From: Mucilaginibacter oryzae
GTDB taxonomy: Bacteria; Bacteroidota; Bacteroidia; Sphingobacteriales; Sphingobacteriaceae
NCBI RefSeq assembly: GCF_003148845.1
Contig: NZ_QGHA01000001.1
Span: 992,001-1,056,000, forward strand
DNA length: 64,000 bases
Direction: 5' to 3'
The translations under genes were made by a program, and so were the position numbers. Position 1 is the first letter of the stretch; every line of letters begins with the position of its first letter. The notes beneath the pieces are model-generated. The model was not told the DNA's origin, made no database searches, and saw only the letters and a list, made by a program, of their open reading frames with translations. Positions 45,204-53,385 of the stretch are shown here, one piece after another.

Positions 45204-45974
45204 CTAAGCTCCAACGGCTTTCAGCCATGTTTGCGCCATCAGGGCTTCGCCGGCTACGCTGGGGTGTACACCGTCGAGGTTCCAGTAAGCCGCCGGGGCG
45301 GTTTGCTCGGCTTTATCAAAGGCCGATTGGTAAGGAACAAATATGGCGTCGAACTCGGCCGCTATATCTTTGGCCGCTTTGCGGAACAGATCAAATGTAG
45401 GGTACCATTTCTCATCAACCGCCTTTACATTTTTTTCGGCAAAGGGTTCGCAAATTACCAGTTTAATATCCGGCAAGGCTTGTTTTGTGCGGTTAAGCAG
45501 CTTTTTATAATCGGTAATGTAGGTATCAACAGTGCCTTTATAACCGCCGGTAAGGGTATGCCAAAAATCATTTACACCGATATGAATGCTAAGCACGTTA
45601 GGTTTAAGGGCCAAACAATCGGTATCCCAGCGCTCGGCCAGTTGGTAAACTTTATTGCCACTGATGCCTTTGTTGTATATTTTCAATCCTTTATCGGCAT
45701 GCTTAAGCAACAGTTGCGAGGCCGTAAGCAGCGCATAGCCCGAGCCTAAGGCACTGGTAGTATTGGGTTCTGTCGCGTTATGGTCGCGCCCCCAGTCGGT
45801 GATCGAATCGCCTTGAAAAAGCACCACATCACCCTGGTTAAATGTTATTTTTTTTGCCGGTTTTTCATTAGCAAAGGCCGACGACACAATGGATGGTATA
45901 CCCATTGAGGCGATGGTACCCAAAGCGGCGGTTTTTAGAAAATTGCGGCGGTAATTTTGTTCAGTATTTTTCAT
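45204..45974 (-). CDS. SGNH/GDSL-type lipase or esterase with Tat signal
   Basis: 256 residues. The N-terminus has a twin-arginine signal (YRRNFLKTAALGTIASMG). Catalytic blocks: block I VLFQGDSITDWGRD with Ser 57, block II-like KGISGNKVYQLAERW, block III IHIGVNDFW and block V DGVHPSVAGEALM with Asp and His. Such enzymes are often rhamnogalacturonan acetylesterases or general O-acetyl esterases. The Tat signal indicates folding in the cytoplasm before export to the periplasm. No operon partner is evident. Confidence 0.88.
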   Translation of the reverse strand: MKNTEQNYRRNFLKTAALGTIASMGIPSIVSSAFANEKPAKKITFNQGDVVLFQGDSITDWGRDHNATEPNTTSALGSGYALLTASQLLLKHADKGLKIYNKGISGNKVYQLAERWDTDCLALKPNVLSIHIGVNDFWHTLTGGYKGTVDTYITDYKKLLNRTKQALPDIKLVICEPFAEKNVKAVDEKWYPTFDLFRKAAKDIAAEFDAIFVPYQSAFDKAEQTAPAAYWNLDGVHPSVAGEALMAQTWLKAVGA

Positions 45975-46112
45975 TTGAGGATTTAAACTGGTATTTGCCG
46001 AATTTACAGATTTGCCGCTATTATTAAAACTTTGTTATGTTTTGTAAAGGCGTTTGTGAAAGGAATATTACAAAGCGCCTGTGGCTGGCTGCATTTTGTT
46101 ACTGCAGATTTT

Positions 46113-46472
46113 TCATTTATCCGCCACAAAATTCACCGGCTTTTCCGGATCAAAAGTTACATAAAGCCTTTTCCATGGCTCATCATCAACCAGTTTCCAC
46201 TTATGGGCGGTGCCGGTAGTATCCTGAGCAATCAAGATTTCGCCGGGTTTCAGGATAAACTTTTCGCCCGGATAGGTTTCAAATTCAAGTGTACCGCTCA
46301 GGGTTATCACATACTGCTCTGCCGGGGCGTTATGCCAATCATAAAAAGCATGCGGTTCTGATTCCTGGAACCTGATGACCAGCGCTTCGTTAAGCTGGCC
46401 CAATTCAACTTTACCTGTTTCAATATGCGAATGACCATCATCGCCCGTGTATAACCTGTATGCTTTTATCAT
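46113..46472 (-). CDS. Small cupin-domain protein
   Basis: 119 residues from the ATG ending at 46472 (MIKAYRLYTGDDGHSH). A longer frame to 46550 adds 26 residues with no family-like features, so I take the inner start. The beta-barrel cupin pattern is visible: FYDWHNAPAEQYVITLSGTLEFETYPGEKF followed by LKPGEILIAQDTTGTAHKW, with His and Glu ligands in place for a metal. The function of such single cupins is unknown; they often bind small molecules. It is transcribed divergently from the TspO gene at 46630. Confidence 0.75.
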   Translation of the reverse strand: MIKAYRLYTGDDGHSHIETGKVELGQLNEALVIRFQESEPHAFYDWHNAPAEQYVITLSGTLEFETYPGEKFILKPGEILIAQDTTGTAHKWKLVDDEPWKRLYVTFDPEKPVNFVADK

Positions 46473-46567
46473 ACCGGCTAAACTAACATTTAGCATGCAA
46501 AACTGGTATAGCCTGCGGCGTTTATTGCATATTAGTGGTATTACTAACAATTAACAGCTATAATGCT

Positions 46568-46575
46568 TATTTTTG
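46568..46575 (+). promoter_or_regulatory. Promoter -7 element of the TspO gene
   Basis: TATTTTTG fits TAnnTTTG and lies 54 bases before the ATG at 46630. No clear -33 element. Confidence 0.35.
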
Positions 46576-46629
46576 ATATCCAAACAAGCGGTAAAATTTA
46601 TCGTTAATTAACGGTTAAACACATACAAT

Positions 46630-47121
46630 ATGCCTGTATCTACAAAGCGCTTTCAACTTGTGCCCTATCTCGTCAGCCTGCTCATGGTATTTGCCATTGG
46701 TATAACAGCCTCGTTAGTTACCAGGCCCGAAATTGCAGGATGGTACAGCACCCTCAAAAAGCCGCCGTTTAACCCACCGCCCTGGTTATTTGCACCGGTA
46801 TGGTCGGCAATTTATTTGATGATAGCTACCGCAGCTTACCTGGTTTGGAAACACCGGAGCCATAAACCGGCATACATCATTGCGCGCGCTGTTTATTTTT
46901 TACAGTTGATACTCAATTTTTCATGGTCATTAGTGTTTTTTGGCATGCACCAGATTTTTGGGGCGCTTGTTGTGATCATTTTGTTGTGGCTTAGTATCGC
47001 TGTTAACATTAACTGGTTTGGCAAATTCAGCAAAGCCGCGGCGTGGCTGCTGGCGCCCTACCTGGCCTGGGTTAGCTTTGCTACAGTGCTTAACGCCAGT
47101 ATATATTTCCTTAACCGATAG
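46630..47121 (+). CDS. TspO/MBR family tryptophan-rich sensory protein
   Basis: 163 residues with five membrane segments. Family marks: WYSTLKKPPFNPPPWLFAPVWSAIYLMIATAAYLVW near the middle of the first half, LILNFSWSLVFFG and VWNASIYFLN-like C-terminus (TVLNASIYFLNR). TspO proteins bind porphyrins and cholesterol-like ligands and affect stress and tetrapyrrole balance. It stands alone, 66 bases before a small membrane protein gene on the same strand. Confidence 0.93.
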   Translation: MPVSTKRFQLVPYLVSLLMVFAIGITASLVTRPEIAGWYSTLKKPPFNPPPWLFAPVWSAIYLMIATAAYLVWKHRSHKPAYIIARAVYFLQLILNFSWSLVFFGMHQIFGALVVIILLWLSIAVNINWFGKFSKAAAWLLAPYLAWVSFATVLNASIYFLNR

Positions 47122-47187
47122 CTGATAAAAAACACTATTTTTATTGCAGATATTTATAGCACAGATAAAGATCTTTTTATCATACCC

Positions 47188-47721
47188 ATGAAAAAACTTC
47201 TGCTTATTTTTTGTTTGATAGCGGCGGCCCACAGTTTTGCCTTCGCGGATAAAGTGGCCATTAATCATTTCGTAATTAAAGAAAACCCTTTTGCTGTGGA
47301 CGAGGTAGCCGTAGTAGCTACAGACACCGCGGGGGTGATCCAGGAAAACGTAAACGGGGTATTTACCTTTGTAATGAACGGCTTTACCGAAGAATTAAAA
47401 TTTGATAAGGGCACGGCGTTTTATCGACACAAGCTTGACCGCTCAAGCTTTTTGTATGCCAAACACATGAACGATAGCGGCACACATGCCATATTATACT
47501 ACATTTATAAACACGATAGCAAACTCAGCCCCTTACATATCAGTTGGGTATTGCTGGTAGCCATCCCCCTGCTGCTGGTGTTGCTGGCCTACATGTTTAA
47601 GCGGTTTATCATTATAGCTGTAGTTATATTCTGTATCTTCCTGTATTTCAACTATCATAACGGTTTAAGCATTCCAACATTCTTCGAGAGCATTATTGAT
47701 GGTTTGAAGAATATGTTTTAG
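47188..47721 (+). CDS. Hypothetical membrane-anchored protein
   Basis: 177 residues. A signal peptide (MKKLLLIFCLIAAAHSFAFA), a soluble beta-rich stretch of about 90 residues (VNGVFTFVMNGFTEELKF, GTHAILYYIYKHDS), then two close membrane segments (ISWVLLVAIPLLLVLLAYMF and FIIIAVVIFCIFLYFNY) and a short tail. No family recognised. It follows tspO on the same strand with a 66-base gap, so it could share its transcript. A role cannot be given. Confidence 0.7.
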   Translation: MKKLLLIFCLIAAAHSFAFADKVAINHFVIKENPFAVDEVAVVATDTAGVIQENVNGVFTFVMNGFTEELKFDKGTAFYRHKLDRSSFLYAKHMNDSGTHAILYYIYKHDSKLSPLHISWVLLVAIPLLLVLLAYMFKRFIIIAVVIFCIFLYFNYHNGLSIPTFFESIIDGLKNMF

Positions 47722-47741
47722 AGTAGAGCAGAAAGCTTTTT

Positions 47742-47857
47742 AAGGTTAAAGCTGAAAGGCAAAAGGTTAAAGGTAGCTGCAATCTTTATAAATGAATAAA
47801 CCCTTCAATATTCTCCCATGCAATGCTGGAAATATCTTTTGCCTTTATCCTTTCACC
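47742..47857. repeat. Purine-rich repeat related to that at 45061
   Basis: ggttaaagctgaaaggcaaa then aggttaaaggtagctgc on the left, and the complement-like cttttgcctttatcctttc on the right (47836-47857). It fills the gap between convergent genes ending at 47721 and 47864. Confidence 0.55.
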
Positions 47858-47863
47858 AATAAA

Positions 47864-50230
47864 TTAAAACGGCATTCCAATACCAAAGTTCAACTGCATA
47901 AAGTTGTAATCTTCGCCATTGGTTGCTTTGTAATTGGCTTTAAATGTGCCTGTCCTAAATAGTTCGCCGGCGTGGTTAAGTAGTACCCATTGATCACTGC
48001 CACTAAATTGCGGATCCTTAAATTTAAATGCTGCATCCAGCCTGAAAACGAAGAAACTAAGATCGAACCTTAAACCAGTACCAATACCCATGGCGGTAGA
48101 TTGCCAAAGGTTGTTCAGCTTAAATTCGCCGTTGGGGTTATCGGCCTGCTTGTGTAAGCGCCATACGTTACCTGCATCTAAAAAGAAGGCTCCTTTCAGC
48201 TTTGCGCCAAAAAAGTTATCAGCTACTTTATAGCGGTACTCAGCGTTGGTCACAAATTTCACCTCTCCAAACTGATCAAGGTATTTTAGGCGGTTACGGG
48301 TATTAAAATCACTCCCATAGTAAGCGGCTCTGTTAAACTGCCCTGGCCCAAGCGTACGCGGGAGCCATGCCCGGATATCATTTGCCCCACCGGTATAAAA
48401 GTTTTTTTCAAATATTAATTGGTTACTGTTACCATAAGGTACCCCTAAACCAGGATTAAACCGTAAAATAAACTGGCGTTCGTTACCAAAGTTTCGATAA
48501 AAGCGCAAATCAAGTTCTACTTTGGTGTATTGCGAAAATGTGTAGCCAAAAAGCTTTCGCTGCCCTAACGAATCCTTAGGCGCGTTAGTCATGTTGGCGA
48601 GCAGGTTAAGAAAATTACCTCCTATATCCAGGCTACTTCGAAAATAAGTAAAGTCTTCGTATCCGCTCAACTTGGCCGCATTAACTTGAAATGTGTACTG
48701 GCTGCCTGTTGTAAACGTGGTACGGCCGATTAGATAAACGTACGAATAACGATTTTTAGCAAGAAGGGTATCTCTTGCTATAGGATCAATTACACCCCGC
48801 GAAAATTCGATACTGATAGGGGTAATAATGTGCGTTTTTTTGGTTGTTTCTGAAAAATCGTAAGTAAGCGAATTAATAAAACTCTCGCGTTTAACCAAAT
48901 CTTTCTGATAAAACAATGAATAGTTTGATGAGAAGGTAGTGTGCGGTACAGCAAATTTACCTAACAACGGAAACTTAAACGGGAGCAGCAAACGCGGGTA
49001 AGTAAGCTGTGCGCCGAGCCTTAGCTCCTGGTTCTGGATACTGCTATGATCAGTGCCAACATTATTACCATTGTCAAAAAGGATACTCCAGTTTGCCTTT
49101 AACTGTAGTATGGCAGCCTGCTTGAAAAGATTTCTGTCGGTAAAAGTGTTGCCGACATTATAACCGAAACGCCCGCCGCTAAATAACACCTCTCCCTCTA
49201 CACGGTCGCTCATACGTTTTAGAGGCACTATATCTATCCTCGAATTTAGCCGGTCTGAACTGTCGCTTACTTTTTGATAAGTGGGGTTAGGCACGTTCCT
49301 GAAAACATTCAACTCGGATAGGCGCGCGGTTGTAGTAGTTTGCAGATCGATATTATAACGCTGATTTTTTTTCTGAAACACAAAATCGGTAACCACCCGC
49401 GGCGAAAATCGTTTGGAGTAATCAACAAACTTAAACTGCGAATCGGCCTGTATCGTATCAACCTTACCGGTGGTACGGCCATAACTGTTAGCGATGGTAA
49501 TGAGCGTATTATTTATATAATAAACGGTATGATGATTTTTCCCCGGAGGATTATCAATAATCATTTTCACATCAACCACACTATTGTTAAAAGTAGAATC
49601 ATAAGTAAAATTGATGTATTGACGGTAAAAGTCAAAAAAACCATCTCGTTTGGCAAGCACATAAAACTCATCCCTGTCATGCGCCAGGCTATCCGTATCA
49701 AAACGTCCGCCCGGTTGAATATGAGTCATCCTGTTTCGGTGGAGGTTATATAAACTTCTCAGGTTATCGTCGGCAATGCTGTCGGTAAATTTGCGGATGC
49801 GGAACATAGGCCCTTCCCGGGCAATGAAAATCAACTCAGCCTTTTGCTTTTTTATAACAACGCTATCTGTAACCTTAGCTTTAAGATAGCCCTTGCTCTG
49901 GATATATTTTTCTATCTGAAAACGCGAATATTCAACCAGGCCGCTATCTAAAATGGCCGGGGCTTCGCCAATATCACGCTTACCTTTTTTGCTAAACATG
50001 TAATAAAGCTGCAGGTTAAGCTTATTGTTGGGCTGTTGTTCTTTATCTACATAATTTACAGCGGCTTCGGCAAATTCCTTATCAATACCTTTGATGGTGA
50101 TTTTGCGTACAAGCGCCTGGTCTTTACGGATGCCGCGCGTTATGCTGCAACCCGAACCTATTATCACCAGTAAAATACTTAATATTGTAAGGCGGTAAAC
50201 AACAGGCTTGGTATATGCTTTCAAAATCAC
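47864..50230 (-). CDS. tamL: BamA/TamA-family outer-membrane lipoprotein, TamL-type
   Basis: 788 residues. The N-terminal signal has a lipobox (VIIGSGC, Cys 28), which distinguishes TamL from classical BamA. POTRA-like domains follow (VRKITIKGIDKEF; RFQIEKYIQSKGYLKAKVTD; GPMFRIRKF), then an Omp85 16-strand barrel whose hallmarks include FYTGGANDIRAWLPRTLGPG and GAFFLDAGNVWRL. The protein ends NFGIGMPF with the aromatic residue expected of a barrel signal. In Bacteroidota, TamL is thought to insert outer-membrane or surface proteins. Its start codon overlaps the start of the divergent RNA methyltransferase gene by 16 bases. Confidence 0.88.
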   Translation of the reverse strand: MILKAYTKPVVYRLTILSILLVIIGSGCSITRGIRKDQALVRKITIKGIDKEFAEAAVNYVDKEQQPNNKLNLQLYYMFSKKGKRDIGEAPAILDSGLVEYSRFQIEKYIQSKGYLKAKVTDSVVIKKQKAELIFIAREGPMFRIRKFTDSIADDNLRSLYNLHRNRMTHIQPGGRFDTDSLAHDRDEFYVLAKRDGFFDFYRQYINFTYDSTFNNSVVDVKMIIDNPPGKNHHTVYYINNTLITIANSYGRTTGKVDTIQADSQFKFVDYSKRFSPRVVTDFVFQKKNQRYNIDLQTTTTARLSELNVFRNVPNPTYQKVSDSSDRLNSRIDIVPLKRMSDRVEGEVLFSGGRFGYNVGNTFTDRNLFKQAAILQLKANWSILFDNGNNVGTDHSSIQNQELRLGAQLTYPRLLLPFKFPLLGKFAVPHTTFSSNYSLFYQKDLVKRESFINSLTYDFSETTKKTHIITPISIEFSRGVIDPIARDTLLAKNRYSYVYLIGRTTFTTGSQYTFQVNAAKLSGYEDFTYFRSSLDIGGNFLNLLANMTNAPKDSLGQRKLFGYTFSQYTKVELDLRFYRNFGNERQFILRFNPGLGVPYGNSNQLIFEKNFYTGGANDIRAWLPRTLGPGQFNRAAYYGSDFNTRNRLKYLDQFGEVKFVTNAEYRYKVADNFFGAKLKGAFFLDAGNVWRLHKQADNPNGEFKLNNLWQSTAMGIGTGLRFDLSFFVFRLDAAFKFKDPQFSGSDQWVLLNHAGELFRTGTFKANYKATNGEDYNFMQLNFGIGMPF

Positions 50231-50964
50231 AGATCAGTTTATTAAAATCCTTACAACATAAAAAATTTCGCAAAGAGCATGGCTTGTTCCTGGTTGAAGG
50301 CTACAAATCGGTTGTCGAGTTTGTAAACACTGCCTACCAGGTGGATACCATTTATCATACCCCTGCAATTGCTCCAAAAATGCTGAATTTATCCCGAAAA
50401 ATAAACTTTCAGGAGATTTCATTGACCGACCTTGAAAAGATCAGCAGTTTGAAAACCCCGCAGGAGGTAATTGGTTTGGTAAAAATGCCGGTTTGGCCCG
50501 CTTTAAATTATAATACGCTAAAAAACAGATTTTCGCTGGTGCTTGACGGTGTGCAGGACCCCGGCAATATGGGCACTATTATCCGTACAGCCGACTGGTT
50601 TGGCATAACAAACATCATTTGCTCGGAGGATACCGTTGACGTTTACAACCCTAAGGTTGTGCAGGCCACCATGGGTTCGCTGGCCAGGGTAAATGTGCAC
50701 TATACTGATCTGGCTACTACCCTTCCCAAAATAAACCTTCCTGTTTACGGGGCTATGCTTGATGGCGAAAACATGTATGCCACAAATTTTGGCAGCGAGG
50801 GCCTGCTGGTTATGGGCAATGAGGGCAACGGTTTAAGACCCAAGATACAGGCGCTTATCAGTAAAAAAGTAACCATTCCGCGCGTTGGCCATGCCGAATC
50901 ATTAAATGTTGCGATAGCTACGGCCATACTTTGTTCAGAAATTAAGCGAAATTCATTGAAATAA
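50215..50964 (+). CDS. TrmH/SpoU-type RNA 2'-O-methyltransferase
   Basis: 249 residues. An N-terminal substrate-binding domain (KSLQHKKFRKEHGLFLVEGYKSV) precedes the SPOUT domain with its three motifs: LDGVQDPGNMGTIIRTADWFG (motif 1), VMGNEGNGLRP (motif 2) and IPRVGHAESLNVAIATAI (motif 3, deep trefoil knot). Members methylate rRNA or tRNA ribose using S-adenosylmethionine; the target is not readable here. The start at 50215 is favoured because the N-terminus matches the family from MLSKSQ onward, although it overlaps tamL by 16 bases head to head. Confidence 0.92.
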   Translation: MLSKSQISLLKSLQHKKFRKEHGLFLVEGYKSVVEFVNTAYQVDTIYHTPAIAPKMLNLSRKINFQEISLTDLEKISSLKTPQEVIGLVKMPVWPALNYNTLKNRFSLVLDGVQDPGNMGTIIRTADWFGITNIICSEDTVDVYNPKVVQATMGSLARVNVHYTDLATTLPKINLPVYGAMLDGENMYATNFGSEGLLVMGNEGNGLRPKIQALISKKVTIPRVGHAESLNVAIATAILCSEIKRNSLK

Positions 50965-50965
50965 A

Positions 50966-50995
50966 TTTGCTGGCTGAAAATAATTACTATCTTTG
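50966..50995 (+). promoter_or_regulatory. Promoter of tRNA-Cys
   Basis: TTTG at 50966-50969, 18 bases of spacer, then TATCTTTG at 50988-50995. This is a near-ideal Bacteroidota housekeeping promoter (TTTG, about 17-21 bases, TAnnTTTG). The -33 box begins two bases after the stop codon of the methyltransferase gene. Confidence 0.8.
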
Positions 50996-51011
50996 CAGTC
51001 CTTAAAAAGAG

Positions 51012-51082
51012 GGTCGGATGGCCGAGTGGCTAGGCAGAGGTCTGCAAAACCTTTTACAGCGGTTCGAATCCGCTTCCGACCT
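51012..51082 (+). tRNA. tRNA-Cys (anticodon GCA)
   Basis: A full cloverleaf can be drawn: acceptor GGTCGGA with TCCGACC (seven pairs), D arm GCC...GGC, anticodon arm GAGGT-CTGCAAA-ACCTT with GCA, T arm AGCGG-TTCGAAT-CCGCT and discriminator U, which is the base that marks tRNA-Cys. The CCA end is not encoded in full. It is 71 bases long and followed 29 bases later by a small protein gene, with no terminator between. Confidence 0.96.
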
Positions 51083-51111
51083 CAGGGTTAAAAAAATTAA
51101 AATAAAAGACA

Positions 51112-51285
51112 ATGGGCGTTACTCGTTTAAAAAGAAAAGATAGGAGAAACAAAACTTTCTCACGTTTAGAAGTTCAGTTCCTGAAACTGGCTACTAACCT
51201 TGAATACGGAAGCCGTTCTGCTGAGAAAAAAAACAGCCAGATCGCTAAAAACAATGCAGCTTTAGAAATCGCATTGGGTAAATAA
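51112..51285 (+). CDS. Small basic conserved-looking protein (57 residues)
   Basis: ATG at 51112 to TAA at 51285. The protein starts MGVTRLKRKDRRNKTFSRL and continues VQFLKLATNLEYGSRSAEKK, ending ALEIALGK. It is very rich in Lys and Arg at the N-terminus, so contact with RNA or ribosomes is plausible. No family name is known to me; it is too short for a standard gene-length cut-off, and I rate it as real because it has a clean frame, codon use like its neighbours, a strong terminator straight after and a strong promoter before the tRNA upstream. It seems to be co-transcribed with tRNA-Cys. Confidence 0.8.
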   Translation: MGVTRLKRKDRRNKTFSRLEVQFLKLATNLEYGSRSAEKKNSQIAKNNAALEIALGK

Positions 51286-51315
51286 TCTCCCTTCTTTCAA
51301 GAAGAAAAAATTGAG

Positions 51316-51343
51316 GTCCTGCCGGTTTCCGGCAGGACTTTTT
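51316..51343 (+). terminator. Strong intrinsic terminator after the small basic protein
   Basis: gtcctgccgg-ttt-ccggcaggac (51316-51338), a perfect 10-bp GC-rich stem with a three-base loop, followed by five T residues. One of the clearest terminators in the window. Confidence 0.92.
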
Positions 51344-51425
51344 ATTGGATAAAATCGGGCTACACAGTTCGCCGCGAGGCACAAAGCAATCTCACGAAAA
51401 CGGGGAAAGTACACAGTTCCGATCC

Positions 51426-51469
51426 TTTATGTTATTGCTTCTCGCCTGGTAATGAAGCAATAACGTAAA
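51426..51469 (-). terminator. Hairpin after pyrD
   Basis: tttatgttattgcttc pairs with gaagcaataacgtaaa (16 bp with one G-T pair), four bases beyond the pyrD stop codon. It lacks a strong T run on the minus strand, so it may be a terminator or an mRNA-protecting 3' end. Confidence 0.55.
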
Positions 51470-51473
51470 ATAT

Positions 51474-52517
51474 TTATTTAGACAATAACGCCTTATTGAT
51501 CCGGCCTATCAACCCCGGCCCTTCATAAATAAACCCGGTATACAACTGCACCAGCGAAGCGCCGGCTTCCAACTTCTCCAAAGCATCTTCTGCCGAATGG
51601 ATTCCGCCCACCCCAACAATCGGGAACGATCCGTTTGATTTTTGATGCAGGTAACGAATTACTTCGGTTGAACGTTTGGTTACCGGCTTACCGCTCAACC
51701 CGCCCATCTCATCTTTTAATTTTGACGGAGACGCAAGGTTGTCGCGGCTGATGGTGGTGTTGGTTGCTATAACTCCGGCAATTTTCGTTTCCTGTACAAT
51801 TTCCACAATATCATCCAGTTGTGAATCGGTTAAGTCAGGAGCTATTTTCAGGAGGATCGGCCTGCTGATGCCATTTTTATTATTGCGTTGCTGCAGGGTG
51901 TTCAGGATCTCCATCAGCGGGCCTTTCTCTTGTAATGCGCGTAAACCGGGCGTATTTGGCGAGCTTACATTTACCACAAAATAATCAACCACATCAAACA
52001 AACGGTCAAAGCATTTAATGTAATCGCTTACGGCATCCTCATTGGGGGTTATTTTATTCTTGCCGATGTTACCACCGATGATCAGGTTTTTATTGGCGTT
52101 TTTCGGGTCGCGCCTGAAAGCAGCAATCCGCCCGGCAGCCACATCAACGCCAAAATTATTGAACCCCATCCTGTTAATCAGCGCGCTATCCTGCGGCAGG
52201 CGAAACATGCGGGGTTTATCATTACCGGGTTGCGGCAGTGGCGTAACGGTACCGATCTCCACAAAACCAAACCCCAGGTTAGCCATCTCGCCCATCATCT
52301 CGGCATTTTTATCAAAACCCGCGGCCAGGCCTACCGGGTTCCTGAACTTAAGGCCGAAAACCTCACGCTCCAGCTTAGGGCTTTCCACATCCCATATCGC
52401 CTTGCTCAAAGCTTTACCACCCGGAAAACGATTAAAACGCTTGAGGTTTCGGGTAACAAAGTAGTGTACATTTTCGGGATCGAATTTAAACAGGATGGGT
52501 TTGATGAGCTTATACAT
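51474..52517 (-). CDS. pyrD: Dihydroorotate dehydrogenase (quinone), class 2
   Basis: 347 residues, normal for class 2. The amphipathic N-terminal helix pair ([20 protein letters not shown]) anchors the protein at the membrane and holds the quinone. FMN-site and catalytic motifs: [47 protein letters not shown] with the catalytic Ser, [15 protein letters not shown] and [27 protein letters not shown]. It oxidises dihydroorotate to orotate in pyrimidine synthesis and passes electrons to the quinone pool. Single gene, not in a pyr operon. Confidence 0.97.
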   Translation of the reverse strand: MYKLIKPILFKFDPENVHYFVTRNLKRFNRFPGGKALSKAIWDVESPKLEREVFGLKFRNPVGLAAGFDKNAEMMGEMANLGFGFVEIGTVTPLPQPGNDKPRMFRLPQDSALINRMGFNNFGVDVAAGRIAAFRRDPKNANKNLIIGGNIGKNKITPNEDAVSDYIKCFDRLFDVVDYFVVNVSSPNTPGLRALQEKGPLMEILNTLQQRNNKNGISRPILLKIAPDLTDSQLDDIVEIVQETKIAGVIATNTTISRDNLASPSKLKDEMGGLSGKPVTKRSTEVIRYLHQKSNGSFPIVGVGGIHSAEDALEKLEAGASLVQLYTGFIYEGPGLIGRINKALLSK

Positions 52518-52678
52518 GCCGCGAAGTTAGCACATTTTTACGATGGTGGATAACGCGCAAAGCACAGGATAAGCCGGTATCAAACATTATTTAAATACGA
52601 TATCGTAATCAGCTTAAATGCGTTCAAAAATTACCAACATTGCTTTAAAACCTGTACACCTCAGTTCAAAACAATCCG

Positions 52679-52707
52679 TTTGCCAACAGGTTATCTTACT
52701 AAATTTG
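52679..52707 (+). promoter_or_regulatory. Promoter of the chorismate mutase gene
   Basis: TTTG at 52679-52682, 17 bases of spacer, TAAATTTG at 52700-52707, 18 bases before the ATG at 52726. It shows that the longer frame starting at 52618 cannot be fully transcribed from this promoter, so the inner start is right. Confidence 0.75.
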
Positions 52708-52725
52708 CCCTTAAAAAATCAACTT

Positions 52726-53106
52726 ATGAAATTACCTAACCGTGTTTTTGTATTATCAATCGTTTGTTTGTTCAGCTACGGTTCGGCCAATGCACAATCA
52801 GCTCCCGGCAACCAGGGCGTTACCGCCAATCCGCTGCAAATTAACCGGACAAAAATTGATTCTATTGATAAAAAACTTATCGCACTGCTGGGCGAACGCG
52901 AAAGCGTGGTGAAAGAAATAGGCCTTTACAAAGCAAAAAACAATATACCGGCACTGCAGGCCGACCGTTTTAAACAGGTTTTGGAAAAAGCAATTGAAGC
53001 CGGAAAACAGGAAGGGCTTTCGGCTACTTTTATCACCGAACTCATGAACGCCATACACAAAGAAAGCTTGCGAATTGAGGACGGGATCAAGGCCCAAAAA
53101 CAATAA
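52726..53106 (+). CDS. Secreted chorismate mutase, AroQ type
   Basis: 126 residues from ATG 52726. The first 24 are a signal peptide (MKLPNRVFVLSIVCLFSYGSANAQ). The rest is an AroQ three-helix domain: RTKIDSIDKKLIALLGERESVVKEIGLYKAKNNIPALQADRFKQVLE, with the Arg, Lys and Glu of the mutase site recognisable, then FITELMNAIHKESLRIED. It would isomerise chorismate to prephenate in the periplasm, or has been recruited for another role. Exported chorismate mutases are known in some pathogens and symbionts; here no exported partner enzyme is next to it. Promoter and start are supported by the -7/-33 elements just before. Confidence 0.8.
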   Translation: MKLPNRVFVLSIVCLFSYGSANAQSAPGNQGVTANPLQINRTKIDSIDKKLIALLGERESVVKEIGLYKAKNNIPALQADRFKQVLEKAIEAGKQEGLSATFITELMNAIHKESLRIEDGIKAQKQ

Positions 53107-53291
53107 ATGGGGTGTAATAAATACACTATTATTTTCATTGCGATTCGGCGTATCAAAACAAAGGTAAAAACAATCAGGAATTTTGAAATAAATTACTGAA
53201 AATCAAAATATTAATAAACTATAAAAGTTTGGTATCGAAGCGTATCGTTTTGCTAAAAGGCGCAATTAGGCCGGTAATTAATGTGATGCTT

Positions 53292-53324
53292 TTTGCTTTT
53301 TTTTAATTAAGTTTAATAAATTTG
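53292..53324 (+). promoter_or_regulatory. Promoter of the GH30 gene
   Basis: TTTG at 53292-53295, 21 bases of spacer, TAAATTTG at 53317-53324. The ATG follows 61 bases later. The rest of the 279-base gap before the gene (53107-53291) is AT-rich with no gene. Confidence 0.65.
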
Positions 53325-53385
53325 AAAACTCCGGTTAGCCATAGTCAAGGCTGAAACCAAACCGGAAAGCCTATTTATTTAAACC

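Noticed and set aside
45153..45749. 198-codon plus-strand frame
   Set aside because: Antisense to the Tat-exported SGNH hydrolase, which has all catalytic blocks.
52618..52725. Upstream extension of the chorismate mutase gene
   Set aside because: The promoter (52679-52707) lies inside it, and the signal peptide begins at 52726.
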